Assembly: GCA_015832175.1 (NCBI GenBank)
Contig: WJXW01000003.1
Location: 3,100,001-3,164,000 of the forward strand
DNA from: Paraphaeosphaeria minitans
Lineage: Eukaryota > Ascomycota > Dothideomycetes > Pleosporales > Didymosphaeriaceae
Reading direction: 5' to 3'
Length of the DNA stretch: 64,000 bases
Shown: one piece after another, positions 24,139 to 33,375 of the stretch
Position numbering within the stretch: position 1 is the stretch's first letter
How the letters are laid out: every line of letters begins with the position of its first letter
The notes under the pieces: generated by a model
The model's input: only the letters and a program-made list of their open reading frames with translations
Database searches by the model: none
What the model was told of the DNA's origin: nothing
Position numbers and translations under genes: made by a program

Positions 24139-24997
24139 TATGTGTTACTCCATCACCTTCGCACTCGCTACTTTGAACCAGCGCAATACCGCTGGCCCGC
24201 GGGTAAAAACGGCCGTTTCAAACCGGGCACTGTCTGGTACGTCGTTCTGCAAGGCAAAGATGGCAATAGGGAAGGCACAGTCATTCCATTGGCAGACTTG
24301 AAGGCAGCAGCCGGAACTGTTATCGATATTTATCTTGAAGACAACGACTTCGCGCTGAGGAATACCAAGAGCTAGATCAAGGAGTTTGCGAAGAAGAAGA
24401 TCGGTGTTTGCTACTTCAGCGCTGGAGCATATGAGCCTTGGCGTGAAGAAAGATGAGGAGCTGTTCCTACCTGCCGACAAAGGAAAGAAGATGTAAGAAT
24501 AGGATGAGTAGTGGCTTGATCTCAAGAGCTCCAACGTGAAGAACATCATGAAGGCCAGGGTCAAAAGAGCGGCTGATGCTGGGTGTCACGCAACTGATCC
24601 TGACCACATTGACGGATACGGAAGTGATATGTCCTTTTATTGAGGTGCAATGCTGATTACCTGCAGAGCAATGATAGCAAAGGGGAAGCACAACAGGATG
24701 GTTTCAAGTACGACGACCAAGTGTACATCGACTACGTTAGTTGGCGCTCCGCAACTGCGACCAAGTACAGCATAGTTAAGGGGTTGAAGAACGCGCTTGA
24801 GATATCCGAGAAAGTGCTGGACGTGGCCGGGTTTGCTGTCAATGAACCGTGCCACGAGGTGGATGGGGAGTAGCACCTGGGACTGCCCTGACTACGCACC
24901 CTTCACCCAGGCCGGAAAGGCTGTCCTCAACATCGAGTGTAATGAAAATCAGAGCGTCTACTGCAAGGACTCGACAAATCCTACCGTCAAATTTTGA
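24139..24997 (+). pseudogene. GH114 (endo-alpha-1,4-polygalactosaminidase family) pseudogene
   Basis: GH114 enzymes are secreted TIM-barrel hydrolases acting on galactosaminogalactan-type polymers. Successive family motifs survive in different frames: GTVWYVVLQGK near 24230, KKIGVCYFSAGAYEPW near 24390-24440, FLPADKGKKM then WLDLKSSNVKNIMKAR near 24460-24570, DAGCHATDPDHIDGYG near 24575-24625, GLKNALEIS and FAVNEPCHE near 24780-24860, and YAPFTQAGKAVLNIE near 24895-24940. In-frame stops sit at 24373-24375 (TAG), 24494-24496 (TAA), 24500-24502 (TAG) and 24509-24511 (TAG). At least three frameshifts are needed. The two TAG codons around 24505 lie where the family has Trp, so TGG to TAG (G to A) is likely. 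No functional product is possible. Confidence 0.85.
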
Positions 24998-26901
24998 CAG
25001 CTCTCAAACCAATGGGTCTTGATGTACCTACTGGGTGGAAAGTGCTAGTTGGGACCTTCTAGGTCTGCTGCAAGCGCATTTGGACTAGAACTGATTAACC
25101 TAGGACATATGCCCACATGCTCGATATATGGGCAATGTGTTTCATCCTGTTGTTTCTTTTTCATTGGGCACACACTTTCAGTGCTCAGTATTCCATTGTC
25201 TTTTTATTTTCCGTCGATTTCGATGCTTCAATGCTATGGCTTTTGCAACATGCAAGCTTATTCCTGGTAGATGCGGCACTACTTTCGTGGATCAATGAGT
25301 GAAGGCGGTAATACTACCACGATCGTTCCATGAACGTATTGAGTGATTAAGTTATGTGTCTCTTATATTCTAACTGATTCGCAGCAGCGAATGACCTCTT
25401 GACCCCGTGCGATGATATGCCCGAGCTGTTGGAATACACAGTGACTGGTCTGTGACTGTAAGAGTTACCTTAGAGAGCTACTTATTGATGTTATGTTAGG
25501 ATTGTGCTTTGCAAAGCCGGTTATTTCTGGGAGGAAGAAAGTGACGGGATACTCGACGACGGGTGAGAAGGAGGGCGTGCTGGGCACAATCAAGAAACAG
25601 AACCAGCCAACGATCGAGGCCAGCGATGCTGGTGATGGGCAGCATCTGAGTCTGCCCGGGGCGTGAGATGGTTTTGCCATCACGGACGGGAGACTCGTAA
25701 CGGGTGAGAATCCGGCGAACGCAACAGAAAACTGCGGAGGCCGTGAAAGCTTTCGAAGTTCTGTGATGCCTTCCTTGGGTTGATCACAGCATCTCTGTTC
25801 ATGTGATTGTCGTCTGGGAGGCTCGGTCACAATTACACCTACATCTCCTTTTTCACACCTTCATCGTGGCGACAACGTACATCTTGTAGTGCCTTTGCTG
25901 TATCAGAGCAGCATCCTTGGACAGCCGAGGTCCCCCTTCTCTGGTGTAGCAGATGCTATGGAGATAATCGCAAAATACCGTAGCCTTTCATAGCATTGGG
26001 TTTGGGTGCCCGCACTTGAACAAAATATAACTTTCCAAATTGTAGGTACTGCTCCCTTACTAGAAAAGACGCATAGTCACGCATGGGCGGCTGCTCTCAA
26101 AATATTTGCAAGGAAGATCTTCGCGGAAGTCGTGGGAGAGAAGAAAGCAGTTACGAAGCGGAGAGGAAGTTGGGGATAAATATGCGCATCCAGGCAAGGC
26201 TGCGCAACGGAACAGCTGACAAGCTGCACCTGTCTGGTCCTGCCATGTGGATATCGTCCACCGGTCAGAGGCCTGATCGAAGCCTTGGCACTACAATTCA
26301 TCTCCGGATTCAGGATCGAAATGCATCGCGATGTTGCTTTGGTAGATCAAGCAGCAGTAGAAGGTAACGCAATGGTTGCACCTCTCGCAGGGATTCGCTG
26401 TGGGACTTCACCTGCGAGCCGAGTCGCGAGATGTCAGGACCGGAAAGGCGTCTGGTATATTCGCTGGTATCGCAGTTCTCATCGGGATACAGTACAGTGC
26501 TGTTTCGGAACGTGCTTGTGGTGGGCGGCAGCCTCGCTCGGACGCGTACCTACCTAGCGGCCAAGACGCTTACCTACCTAGGTACCTACCTATCGTACAG
26601 CTGGAAGGCGGCGCACATATATGCAAGTCATCTGTTCGTCCTCCTGGCATCAGTTCGACGTTCGCTGGAAATAATGACCACGATTGTTTTTTGTTCGAAA
26701 GGGTACGCATGCGATGGCCGTGACGACCACGCACCTACCGGTGCTCCTCCAGTCGGCTTGGCGCGGCTGTGAGGCTGTTTGTGGCATGACCTCATCATTC
26801 TGCAGGTAGTTTAGTTTTGTGATAGCCCGTTTCTGCGATCACTTAACGACTACGGATATCACATACCCTTATCTTCGCCTCCTCGAGGCTTTTGACAAGC
26901 C
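24998..26901. other. Intergenic, no gene seen
   Basis: About 1.9 kb without a supported gene. A cluster of TACCTAC/TACCTAGG words lies at about 26547-26595, including the palindrome TAGGTACCTA. The last 200 bases should include the promoter of the reductase gene. Confidence 0.4.
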
Positions 26902-27864
26902 ATGGTACTGATACCGGGCGTCCTGCCACCGTCGCACAGCACCTGGCAAGCTGTGTGCACACTGTTTCAGTACTTCCCTCTGGTATGTTTACTGCGCGCT
27001 CGCGAGACTATGGCTTACATAGTGCGCAGGTAACATCGTTACAATGGGTGCTCGACTGGTATCCTATGGGCAAGACATCCAACACATCGCGCTTCAACGT
27101 CTCCGGGAAATGGGGGTGGGCTATCACTGAGTCCACAGGCTTCGTCACGCTCCTGTACATAATGTATACCCTGCCTGAGCAACAGGGTATAAAGACGCTG
27201 CCGTGGGGCAACTGGACAATGGCTGGCTGTTTCGTACGTTCCCAGCGCCAATGCATCCTCCTCTCCGCATGCTAACCATCCATAGGTGATCCACTACGTC
27301 TACCGTGCAATTCTCTCCCCGCTCTTCCTCAACCCAAGCATGTCCCCCATGAACCCGATCATCTGCCTCGGCATGGCCCTCTTCCAGATTTTCAACGCCG
27401 TCTCCATCGGTGGCTGGCTTGCCGGCTACGGGCCAGTCACCGACCAGGACTGGGCGGGCCGCTACTTTTCCATGGAAGTGGGCCTCATAATCTGGGCCTG
27501 GGGCCTCCTCGGGAATGCCTTCCACGACGACGACCTCCGCGAGATTCGCAGATCCGCAGATCGCAAGCAGCGCAAGGAAGCGGAGAAGACGGGCAGGCCG
27601 GCTGATGGTGTGGACAAGGTGTATATGATTCCAAAGAACGGGCTGTTCAGGTATGTGCTGTATGCTCATTACTTTTGCGAGTGGATCGAGTGGGCGGGCT
27701 TTTGGGCCATAGGTGGCTGGAAGTGTCACCCGGCGAGGACGTTCTTGGTCAACGAGATTGCGACAATGTTGCCGAGGGCGTTGCAGGGGAAGAGGTGGTA
27801 CGAGGGAAAGTTTGGCAAGGACAAAGTGGGAGATAGGAAGGCGGTCATACCCGGGCTGATATGA
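26902..27864 (+). CDS. 3-oxo-5-alpha-steroid 4-dehydrogenase-like (SRD5A family) membrane reductase
   Basis: Three exons: 26902-26982, 27030-27233 and 27286-27864. The introns are 47 nt (GTATGT...GCGCAG) and 52 nt (GTACGT...CCATAG) with phase-0 junctions. The product is 287 aa, close to the family length. Several hydrophobic segments are followed by the C-terminal Steroid_dh domain: HYVYRAILSPLFLNPSM near 97-115, then IPKNGLFRYVLYAHYF and EWIEWAGF near 215-245, ending in a basic tail. By family knowledge it reduces a C4-C5 double bond of a sterol-like or polyprenol substrate in the ER using NADPH. The fungal branch is divergent from mammalian SRD5A1-3, so the substrate stays open. The frame is intact. 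Confidence 0.87.
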
Positions 27865-29017
27865 ATGCCTGCAACCTATGGCCAGTCGACACGACGCGCA
27901 CCACTTCGTGCTGCACGCCGATATCACGATACATACTTGGGCTTTCTGTGAGTATCGTGTCGGAAGCCAGAGCACTCTTGGTATACCAGCACCCCTTACA
28001 AAGCTATACATAATCATAATTCAATACGACAAGGGATTCACGCTCCCACCGAAAAAGCCCCCCCTGAAAACCGATCAGATACCCTACTGCATACCACCCG
28101 CGCGACCGCTTTGTCTAAAAGGATATTCTTCAGCACCAGCACGAAAACCTATAGTGATATTTCAAGCACCTACGGGCGGCACCCTCTCCTCAATCCAGAA
28201 AACATCACAACACCATCAATCCTCTTGCCTCTTTGCCTCCCCCATCCGCCCCCTCACTAGGCTCCACCGCTCACCCTCCCTAGAGGTGGTGGGCACGTAA
28301 ACGTCTCTATCTTGGGATTGTGAGGGCAAAGGCATGGGGTGAAGTGCTTTTGTGTCGGGTTGTGCAAGGTCAGATAGATGGGGCTACGCGATGCCCAGTG
28401 GCTGCAGGAAGAAAGCTCACATCATGTTCATCAATGGCAACCTGTAATGTATCTCGCGGGACGGTAAGAAGGCATTCGGCCCCATCGAGCTTATATCCAT
28501 CCCTGGGCATGGATATCCATCTGCACGCGAGGCATGCCATTACTTTCCCGTGTACTCGATCCAGCACGCAGCACCTCGACTTCAATCCCCAAGATGCCCA
28601 CGATTTACCTGCGGACACGCGATGAGAAAGCTGTGTCTTACCTAGTGATGGCACATCACTCCAGTGTTCGGGCCAGGCGAGCCCGGGGGTTGGAACATGC
28701 GCGTTACCCGTGTCGGACGTCAGCCGGACCTCGCCAACGTTCTGTTTCAACCTCAGCCTCCATCCATACAGAGCAGGCCGCGCCGCTTAATTGGCATAGC
28801 AAGTCCGCAAAGCTCTGAAGGAGATATACCCGGTTTCCCTCTGCTCTCCCTGGGTTTGTCTTCTGTCACCGTGTTTTGTCGTCCACCACCTATCCTCTCG
28901 CATTTCTCGCATGTGCTCTGAGCCGCCATCCACTCATTTCACTGTCGTTCGTTCCTAGCTCCAAGTGAGCCCTTTCCGTTCCTTCATACCTGCGCGCAGT
29001 AGCTTCGTCGAGTCCAA
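27865..29017. other. Intergenic and putative promoter/5' UTR of the repeat-precursor gene
   Basis: About 1.15 kb. The 3' flank of the reductase gene comes first. The last 200 bases are rich in C/T (near 28840-28985), as in fungal 5' UTRs, and lead directly to the ATG at 29018. No gene is seen. Confidence 0.4.
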
Positions 29018-29530
29018 ATGCGATTCTCCAGCACCGCCAGCGTCATCGCGCTGGGCGCGCTCTTTCTCAACGCATCCGCAGTCCCGCTCCAGCAAGGCGA
29101 CGGTCTTCGAGCTGTCGAAGCCTCGGTCGCCAGAGGCATAGCCACGTTCAAGGTGTACGTGGTACCTTCCGACAAACGAGGGGCATCTACTTCCAAAGCC
29201 GACGTGATACCCAAGGACAAGAGAGGCATCACGACATCCAAAGTCGACGTTATACCCAACGACCGACGGGGTGTGACCACGTCAAAGGCCGATGTTATAC
29301 CCATAGACACGCGGGGCGTGACTACTTCCAAGGTCGATGTCATACCCAACGACCGACGAGGTGTAACTACTTCCCAGGTCGACGCTATACCCATCGACAC
29401 GCGGGGCGTGACCACGTCAAAGGTCGAAGTCTTACCCAACGATACAAGAGATACCGCGATCCACACCGTACCGCGAGTTCGCGTTGGCAGCGGTCGGACC
29501 CGTGCAGACAATAAGCCCGCGCCCCAATAG
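29018..29530 (+). CDS. Secreted repeat precursor with Kex2-type sites (KEP-like)
   Basis: The 170-residue, intron-free frame starts with a clear signal peptide (MRFSSTASVIALGALFLN, likely cut near ASA/VP at 19-23). A short pro-segment ends in VAR. Seven units of exactly 15 residues follow, from residue 40 to 144, each starting with G or the equivalent and ending in [KRT]R. Typical units are GITTSKVDVIPNDRR, GVTTSKADVIPIDTR and GVTTSKVDVIPNDRR. Units 1 and 2 end in KR and units 3 and 5 in RR (Kex2-type dibasic sites); units 4, 6 and 7 end in TR. A 26-residue basic tail follows. No Cys and no membrane segment. Known relatives in design are fungal KEP proteins and dikaritin precursors, whose Kex2-released cores become signals or cyclic peptides. 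No UstYa/DUF3328 gene (HxxHC motif) is seen in the window. The core sequence is not one I know. Confidence 0.8.
   Translation: MRFSSTASVIALGALFLNASAVPLQQGDGLRAVEASVARGIATFKVYVVPSDKRGASTSKADVIPKDKRGITTSKVDVIPNDRRGVTTSKADVIPIDTRGVTTSKVDVIPNDRRGVTTSQVDAIPIDTRGVTTSKVEVLPNDTRDTAIHTVPRVRVGSGRTRADNKPAPQ
29135..29449 (+). repeat. Seven tandem 45-bp coding units (15 aa each)
   Basis: The period is exactly 45 bp with no frame-breaking indels. Units 3-6 also form a 90-bp super-repeat: a VIPN-DRR unit alternates with an IPI-DTR unit. The most divergent copies are the first and the last, as expected of an array that grows by central duplication. Confidence 0.93.
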
Positions 29531-30746
29531 GCCCCGAAGAAAAGAACAACGGAGGTGGGGAACGACGGTCCAAGTCGATCTCTACGGGAAACCGGGTTCA
29601 AGACATGGGCAAAGTCGAAAGCCAGACGGGAGGGTCCGATGAGAGCGCAAGTTTCTACGTTTACATAAAAGAGTAAGCTTCCGAAGTGTTTTGAAGAGCG
29701 TGCCGGAGAGAAGAGGCATGACCCTGGCGTTGATGGGAATGTACAGTGAGATGTAACTATTGACGTTCGGATGATAACGCAGAGGAATGTGATTATGGTC
29801 AACGCCGAGAAATGTGTGAGACGGAAGACAAGTGACGAGTGAATGTTGACTTTGATCTCGTGTCTCGTTGTAGACATGACGCCTTCACCTCGAGTCTTCA
29901 TGATGGTCTTCACATGGTGATGATGGCTGTTTGATGATGATTGTTGATGCAGTCGTTCCGACGATGGATCAAGCATCACTCTTCAACATGACATGTCGAG
30001 GCCAGCTGCACCGAGGCTCGGAATCAGGTGGTCCGATGTTGCTGGTCGGTACACTACTGGCCGGCCCCAATCGCGCGACAGTAGCTGGCTACCGTTGCGC
30101 GCCGCTCTTCAACCAAGCTCGGGTCCTTTGAGCTAGAACCAGCTCGCACACTGGACGCTGATGCTCAGGTGCTGATGGGGAATCAGAGACGATGCAAGGT
30201 TGCGTCAGGCGGGCTGCAGCATGGTGATGCAGGGAACAGAGGGTGCAGACAGCCGATGGCAGCGAGTGCAAGGCGTTGAGGAGTGCACAGTAGTCAGTCG
30301 TAGTCAGCATGGAGAGAACAAAGACGATGATGCGATCGATGGTGCAGTTGCAGCACGAGCGCGGCTGCGTGCAACGTTGCGAGGAAACGCTGATATTAAT
30401 AGCAGGGTCAGTATAGCAACGAATCCGGGCGGACTGACGTATTCGAGGCCGGAACCTGAACTATGAGGGCGGGAAGCCGGGATGATGCCATGGAAGCGGG
30501 CCAGCGAGCGCGACATGATGCATTTGCAGAGATGCGATGGTTCGCAGTCTGGAATGGGGTTGCGGGAGTATCTAGTCGCTGTTAGGAGGGCGCGAAGGCA
30601 ACTGTGGATACCATGGTCTAATAGACTACCTAGGTGCAGCTGCCCAAACGAGCAACTCGGCTCTTTGTTGGCCCGGAGGCGTCCCGTCGAGCGCTGTTGG
30701 GCGGCTTTCAGGTGGCCGTTGGGAAGCAATTGCTGCATGCCGGCGC

Positions 30747-31084
30747 TTGTGTGTGTGTGTGTGTGGTTTTCACTTGCATTGTGTGTGTGTGTGTGCTCTT
30801 CACTTGCATTGTGTGTGTGTGTGGTCGTCGCTTCCATCGTGTGTGTGTGGTCGTCGCTTCCATCGTGTGTGTGTGGTCGTCGCTTCCATCGTGTGTGTGT
30901 GGTCGTCGCTTCCATCGTGTGTGTGGTCGTCGCTTCCATCGTGTGTGTGTGGTCGTCGCTTCCATCGTGTGTGTGGTCGTCGCTTCCATCGTGTGTGTGT
31001 GGTCGTCACTTGCATCGTGAGTGTCTGCCCGTCAACGTCACTTTCATCGTGTGTGTCTGTCTGTCTGTCGTCGTCGCTTGCATC
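30747..31084. repeat. Minisatellite of 24-26 nt units with (GT)n core
   Basis: Units of the form (GT)4-5 followed by GGTCGTCGCTTCCATC recur at least seven times between about 30820 and 31010. They are flanked by related copies with CACTTGCATT. Unit length varies through the number of GT steps. Confidence 0.9.
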
Positions 31085-31223
31085 ATGTGTCCGTCCGTCT
31101 GATCGTCGCGCCCATTGCTGCTGCGTGCCTTGATCTGCGAGGGTTGTTTGCCGGGTGCCGGTCCCGCGTGTTCCAAGGCGTGCAGGGTCAACACGAGCAT
31201 CCAGGCAGTGCCCCAGTGGGCGT

Positions 31224-31512
31224 GGGCTGGCAGTGGCAGTGGCAATACCTGGCAGTAGATGGCAGTGGCAGTGGGCAGTGGGCTGGCACTGGCAGTGGGT
31301 GGGCAATGGGCAGTGGGCAGGCACTCAGCAGGCAATAGGCACTGGCAGTAGGCAGGCACTGGGCAGTGGGTGGGCAGTGGGTGGGCAGTGGGTGGGCAGT
31401 GGGTGGGCAGTGGGTGGGCAGTAGGCAGTGGGCTGGCACTGGCAGTGGGTGGGCAGTGGGTGGGCAGTGAGTGGGCCGTGGGCAGGCACTCGGCAGGCAA
31501 TGGGCACTGGCA
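31224..31512 (+). repeat. G-rich minisatellite (GGGCAGTGGGT-type units)
   Basis: Units of 10-12 nt such as GGGCAGTGGGT and GGCACTGGCAGT are repeated about 20 times. Between 31361 and 31421 five or more near-perfect copies put runs of three G at short intervals on the plus strand, which fits a G-quadruplex-forming pattern. Confidence 0.9.
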
Positions 31513-31893
31513 CCACCGCACTCGCCTAGTCACTATTCCATCCACTGCCACGCCGCTGCTGGGATCGCAGCCTCCTTGACTGCTTCTCCACTCCTCTGCG
31601 CCCTGCTGCTCATCCGTCGTCCCAGTTCGCCCTGCTCGATTCGCTGCCTTCTCCACAAATTAATCGTCAACAGTAGACTCTCCGACCAGCCGTCCACTCG
31701 TGTGCCGAGCAGCCTTGTCTGCCGCTCTTTCCTGGCACACGTTCCACGACCAGGAAGTCGCTCGTCGTATCGCATCACACTCTCTGACACAGCACGCCCG
31801 TATCGCATCACTCTCTGACACAGCAAGCCCTGCCTGGCCTCAATTGCCTCGCACAGTGCAAGTGCATCTCACTACTTCTTCATCTCTCTCGTC

Positions 31894-33375
31894 ATGACCA
31901 CCAACGGCACGGCCGGTACGTCGCTCGTTGACTCTCCTACTCCTCCTCCCACTCCTTCTTCTCCTACCTCGCCTCCTTCTCCTACCTCGCCTCCTGCCGC
32001 CCCGTCGTCTCCTTCGCAGCCTGCACCCTCTCCTTCGCAGCCTGCACCCTCTCCTTCGCAGCCTGCCCCCTCTCAATCGCAGCCGAGCGTCGTGCCAACA
32101 TCGCCTTCTGCAGAGCCGCTTACGACCTCGCCCGCACCCCCCTCGCAGTCCTCGGTGGACCTACCAGCTTCGTCCGCGCCCGATACTGAGCCTTCTCCAG
32201 CGCCCACCAGCGAGCCGCCGTCCTCAGCGCCCGTGTCGCTCCCCACGAGCGACCCGGCACCGACGACTCAGCAGCCTTCATCGACCCCGGAACCCCCATC
32301 CTCGGCACCCGAGCCGTCAAGCAGCGAAGCACCACCATCCTCGGCCGCCGCCCCCTCGAGTCCTGCGCCCTCTACCAACCCCGACACAACTTCCACCGTC
32401 ACCGCCCAACCCACACCCACATCGACCCAGATTATCACTTCGGTGGTGACGCCCAGTGCGACGAGGCCCGATGAGACCCCGACCCCCATCACCATCATCG
32501 AAACTGTCATCAAGTCGAGCACACCGAACCCCACCACCAACAACGACGGCAATGCCGCATCGCCGGCAAGCTCTGGGGCCAGCTCGACAGACCCGGCATC
32601 GCTCCAGAATCCCCAGAACAAGCATGAAACCGGCGGTTTGAGCCCTGCTGGAAAGACGGCCATCGCCGTCGTCATCCCTGTTGTTGCCGTCGCACTGCTG
32701 CTGCTAGCCGGCCTCTGGTTCTGGCGCAAGCGCAAGTCGAACAAGAGTGCCGAGGAGGCGCGCAGGAAAGAGGTCGAGGAGTACGGTTTCAACCCCAACG
32801 AGGACCCTACCCTCCCCGCTGTCGGCATGCACTCGGAAATGGCCGAGGACCAGAGCGGATACCGAGGATGGGGCAACACCGCCACCAGCTCCAACCGCAA
32901 GGCTTCTACCACCCTCACCAGCGGCATGACCTACTCGGACAGCAACAGCAACCCCGGCGACGCCTACGCTAACCCTGGCTCCCCTACTCACGCCTACTCC
33001 GACGCCCACTCCGCCGACCCTCTCGTCAACGGTCGACGAGAGACCTTGGACTCGGATGGCATTGGCGCCCTTGGTGCCGCTCCTGTTGCCGGCCAGAACC
33101 AGGCTGGAGTTGCCCGCGGTCCTTCCAACGCATCTTCGTCATACTCTGCTGCCGAAAGATCAGACAACTCGGGCGACTACCCTCACCCCATGAACCACCC
33201 GCAGGAGTATTACGACAACAATGGATACTACCCCTCATCCGGTCCATACGACAACTCGTACGGTGGAGGCCAGCAGCCTATCATCAGGGACGTGTCCGCA
33301 CGGCGAAACACGAGGATTGAGAACCCATCCGTGTTCCCCCAACAGGGGAATAGCGGCATCGCACAGAACTTTTAG
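31894..33375 (+). CDS. Mid2-like single-pass cell-wall sensor/mucin-type protein
   Basis: The 493-residue frame is a single exon. Residues 1-250 are almost entirely Ser/Thr/Pro, including three tandem PAPSPSQ units, and would be heavily O-mannosylated. One transmembrane helix follows at about 254-277 (AVVIPVVAVALLLLAG), then a basic stop-transfer (WRKRKSNK) and a cytosolic tail of about 210 residues. The tail ends in RRNTRIENPSVFPQQGNSG, a conserved ending of this fungal group. There is no classical signal peptide at the ATG; either the helix acts as a reverse anchor or a short upstream exon was missed. By analogy it reports wall stress to Rho1/Pkc1. No Cys-rich WSC domain is present. Confidence 0.78.
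   Translation: MTTNGTAGTSLVDSPTPPPTPSSPTSPPSPTSPPAAPSSPSQPAPSPSQPAPSPSQPAPSQSQPSVVPTSPSAEPLTTSPAPPSQSSVDLPASSAPDTEPSPAPTSEPPSSAPVSLPTSDPAPTTQQPSSTPEPPSSAPEPSSSEAPPSSAAAPSSPAPSTNPDTTSTVTAQPTPTSTQIITSVVTPSATRPDETPTPITIIETVIKSSTPNPTTNNDGNAASPASSGASSTDPASLQNPQNKHETGGLSPAGKTAIAVVIPVVAVALLLLAGLWFWRKRKSNKSAEEARRKEVEEYGFNPNEDPTLPAVGMHSEMAEDQSGYRGWGNTATSSNRKASTTLTSGMTYSDSNSNPGDAYANPGSPTHAYSDAHSADPLVNGRRETLDSDGIGALGAAPVAGQNQAGVARGPSNASSSYSAAERSDNSGDYPHPMNHPQEYYDNNGYYPSSGPYDNSYGGGQQPIIRDVSARRNTRIENPSVFPQQGNSGIAQNF

Larger units (their letters stand above)
29531..31893. other. Intergenic with two minisatellite blocks
   Basis: About 2.4 kb without a supported gene. It holds the 3' flank of the precursor gene, the GT-rich minisatellite at 30747-31084 and the GGGCAGT minisatellite at 31224-31512. 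Long frames on both strands over the repeats (for example 30800-31656 minus) are products of repeat units whose length is a multiple of 3 and have no protein character. Confidence 0.5.

Noticed and set aside
29018..29530. Dikaritin (ustiloxin-type) RiPP cluster
   Set aside because: No UstYa-like HxxHC protein, tyrosinase or peptidase gene is seen in the window, and most core units lack the aromatic residue normally cyclised.
28984..29979. 331-codon minus-strand frame antisense to the repeat precursor
   Set aside because: It is open because the 45-bp repeat unit is a multiple of 3 and GC-rich. It has no domain, and the plus frame has a signal peptide and dibasic sites, so the plus frame is the gene.
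30304..31656. Several 100-200-codon frames rich in His/Thr/Arg or Pro/Cys over the minisatellites
   Set aside because: They simply translate the repeat units, occur on both strands and in more than one frame, and have no start context.
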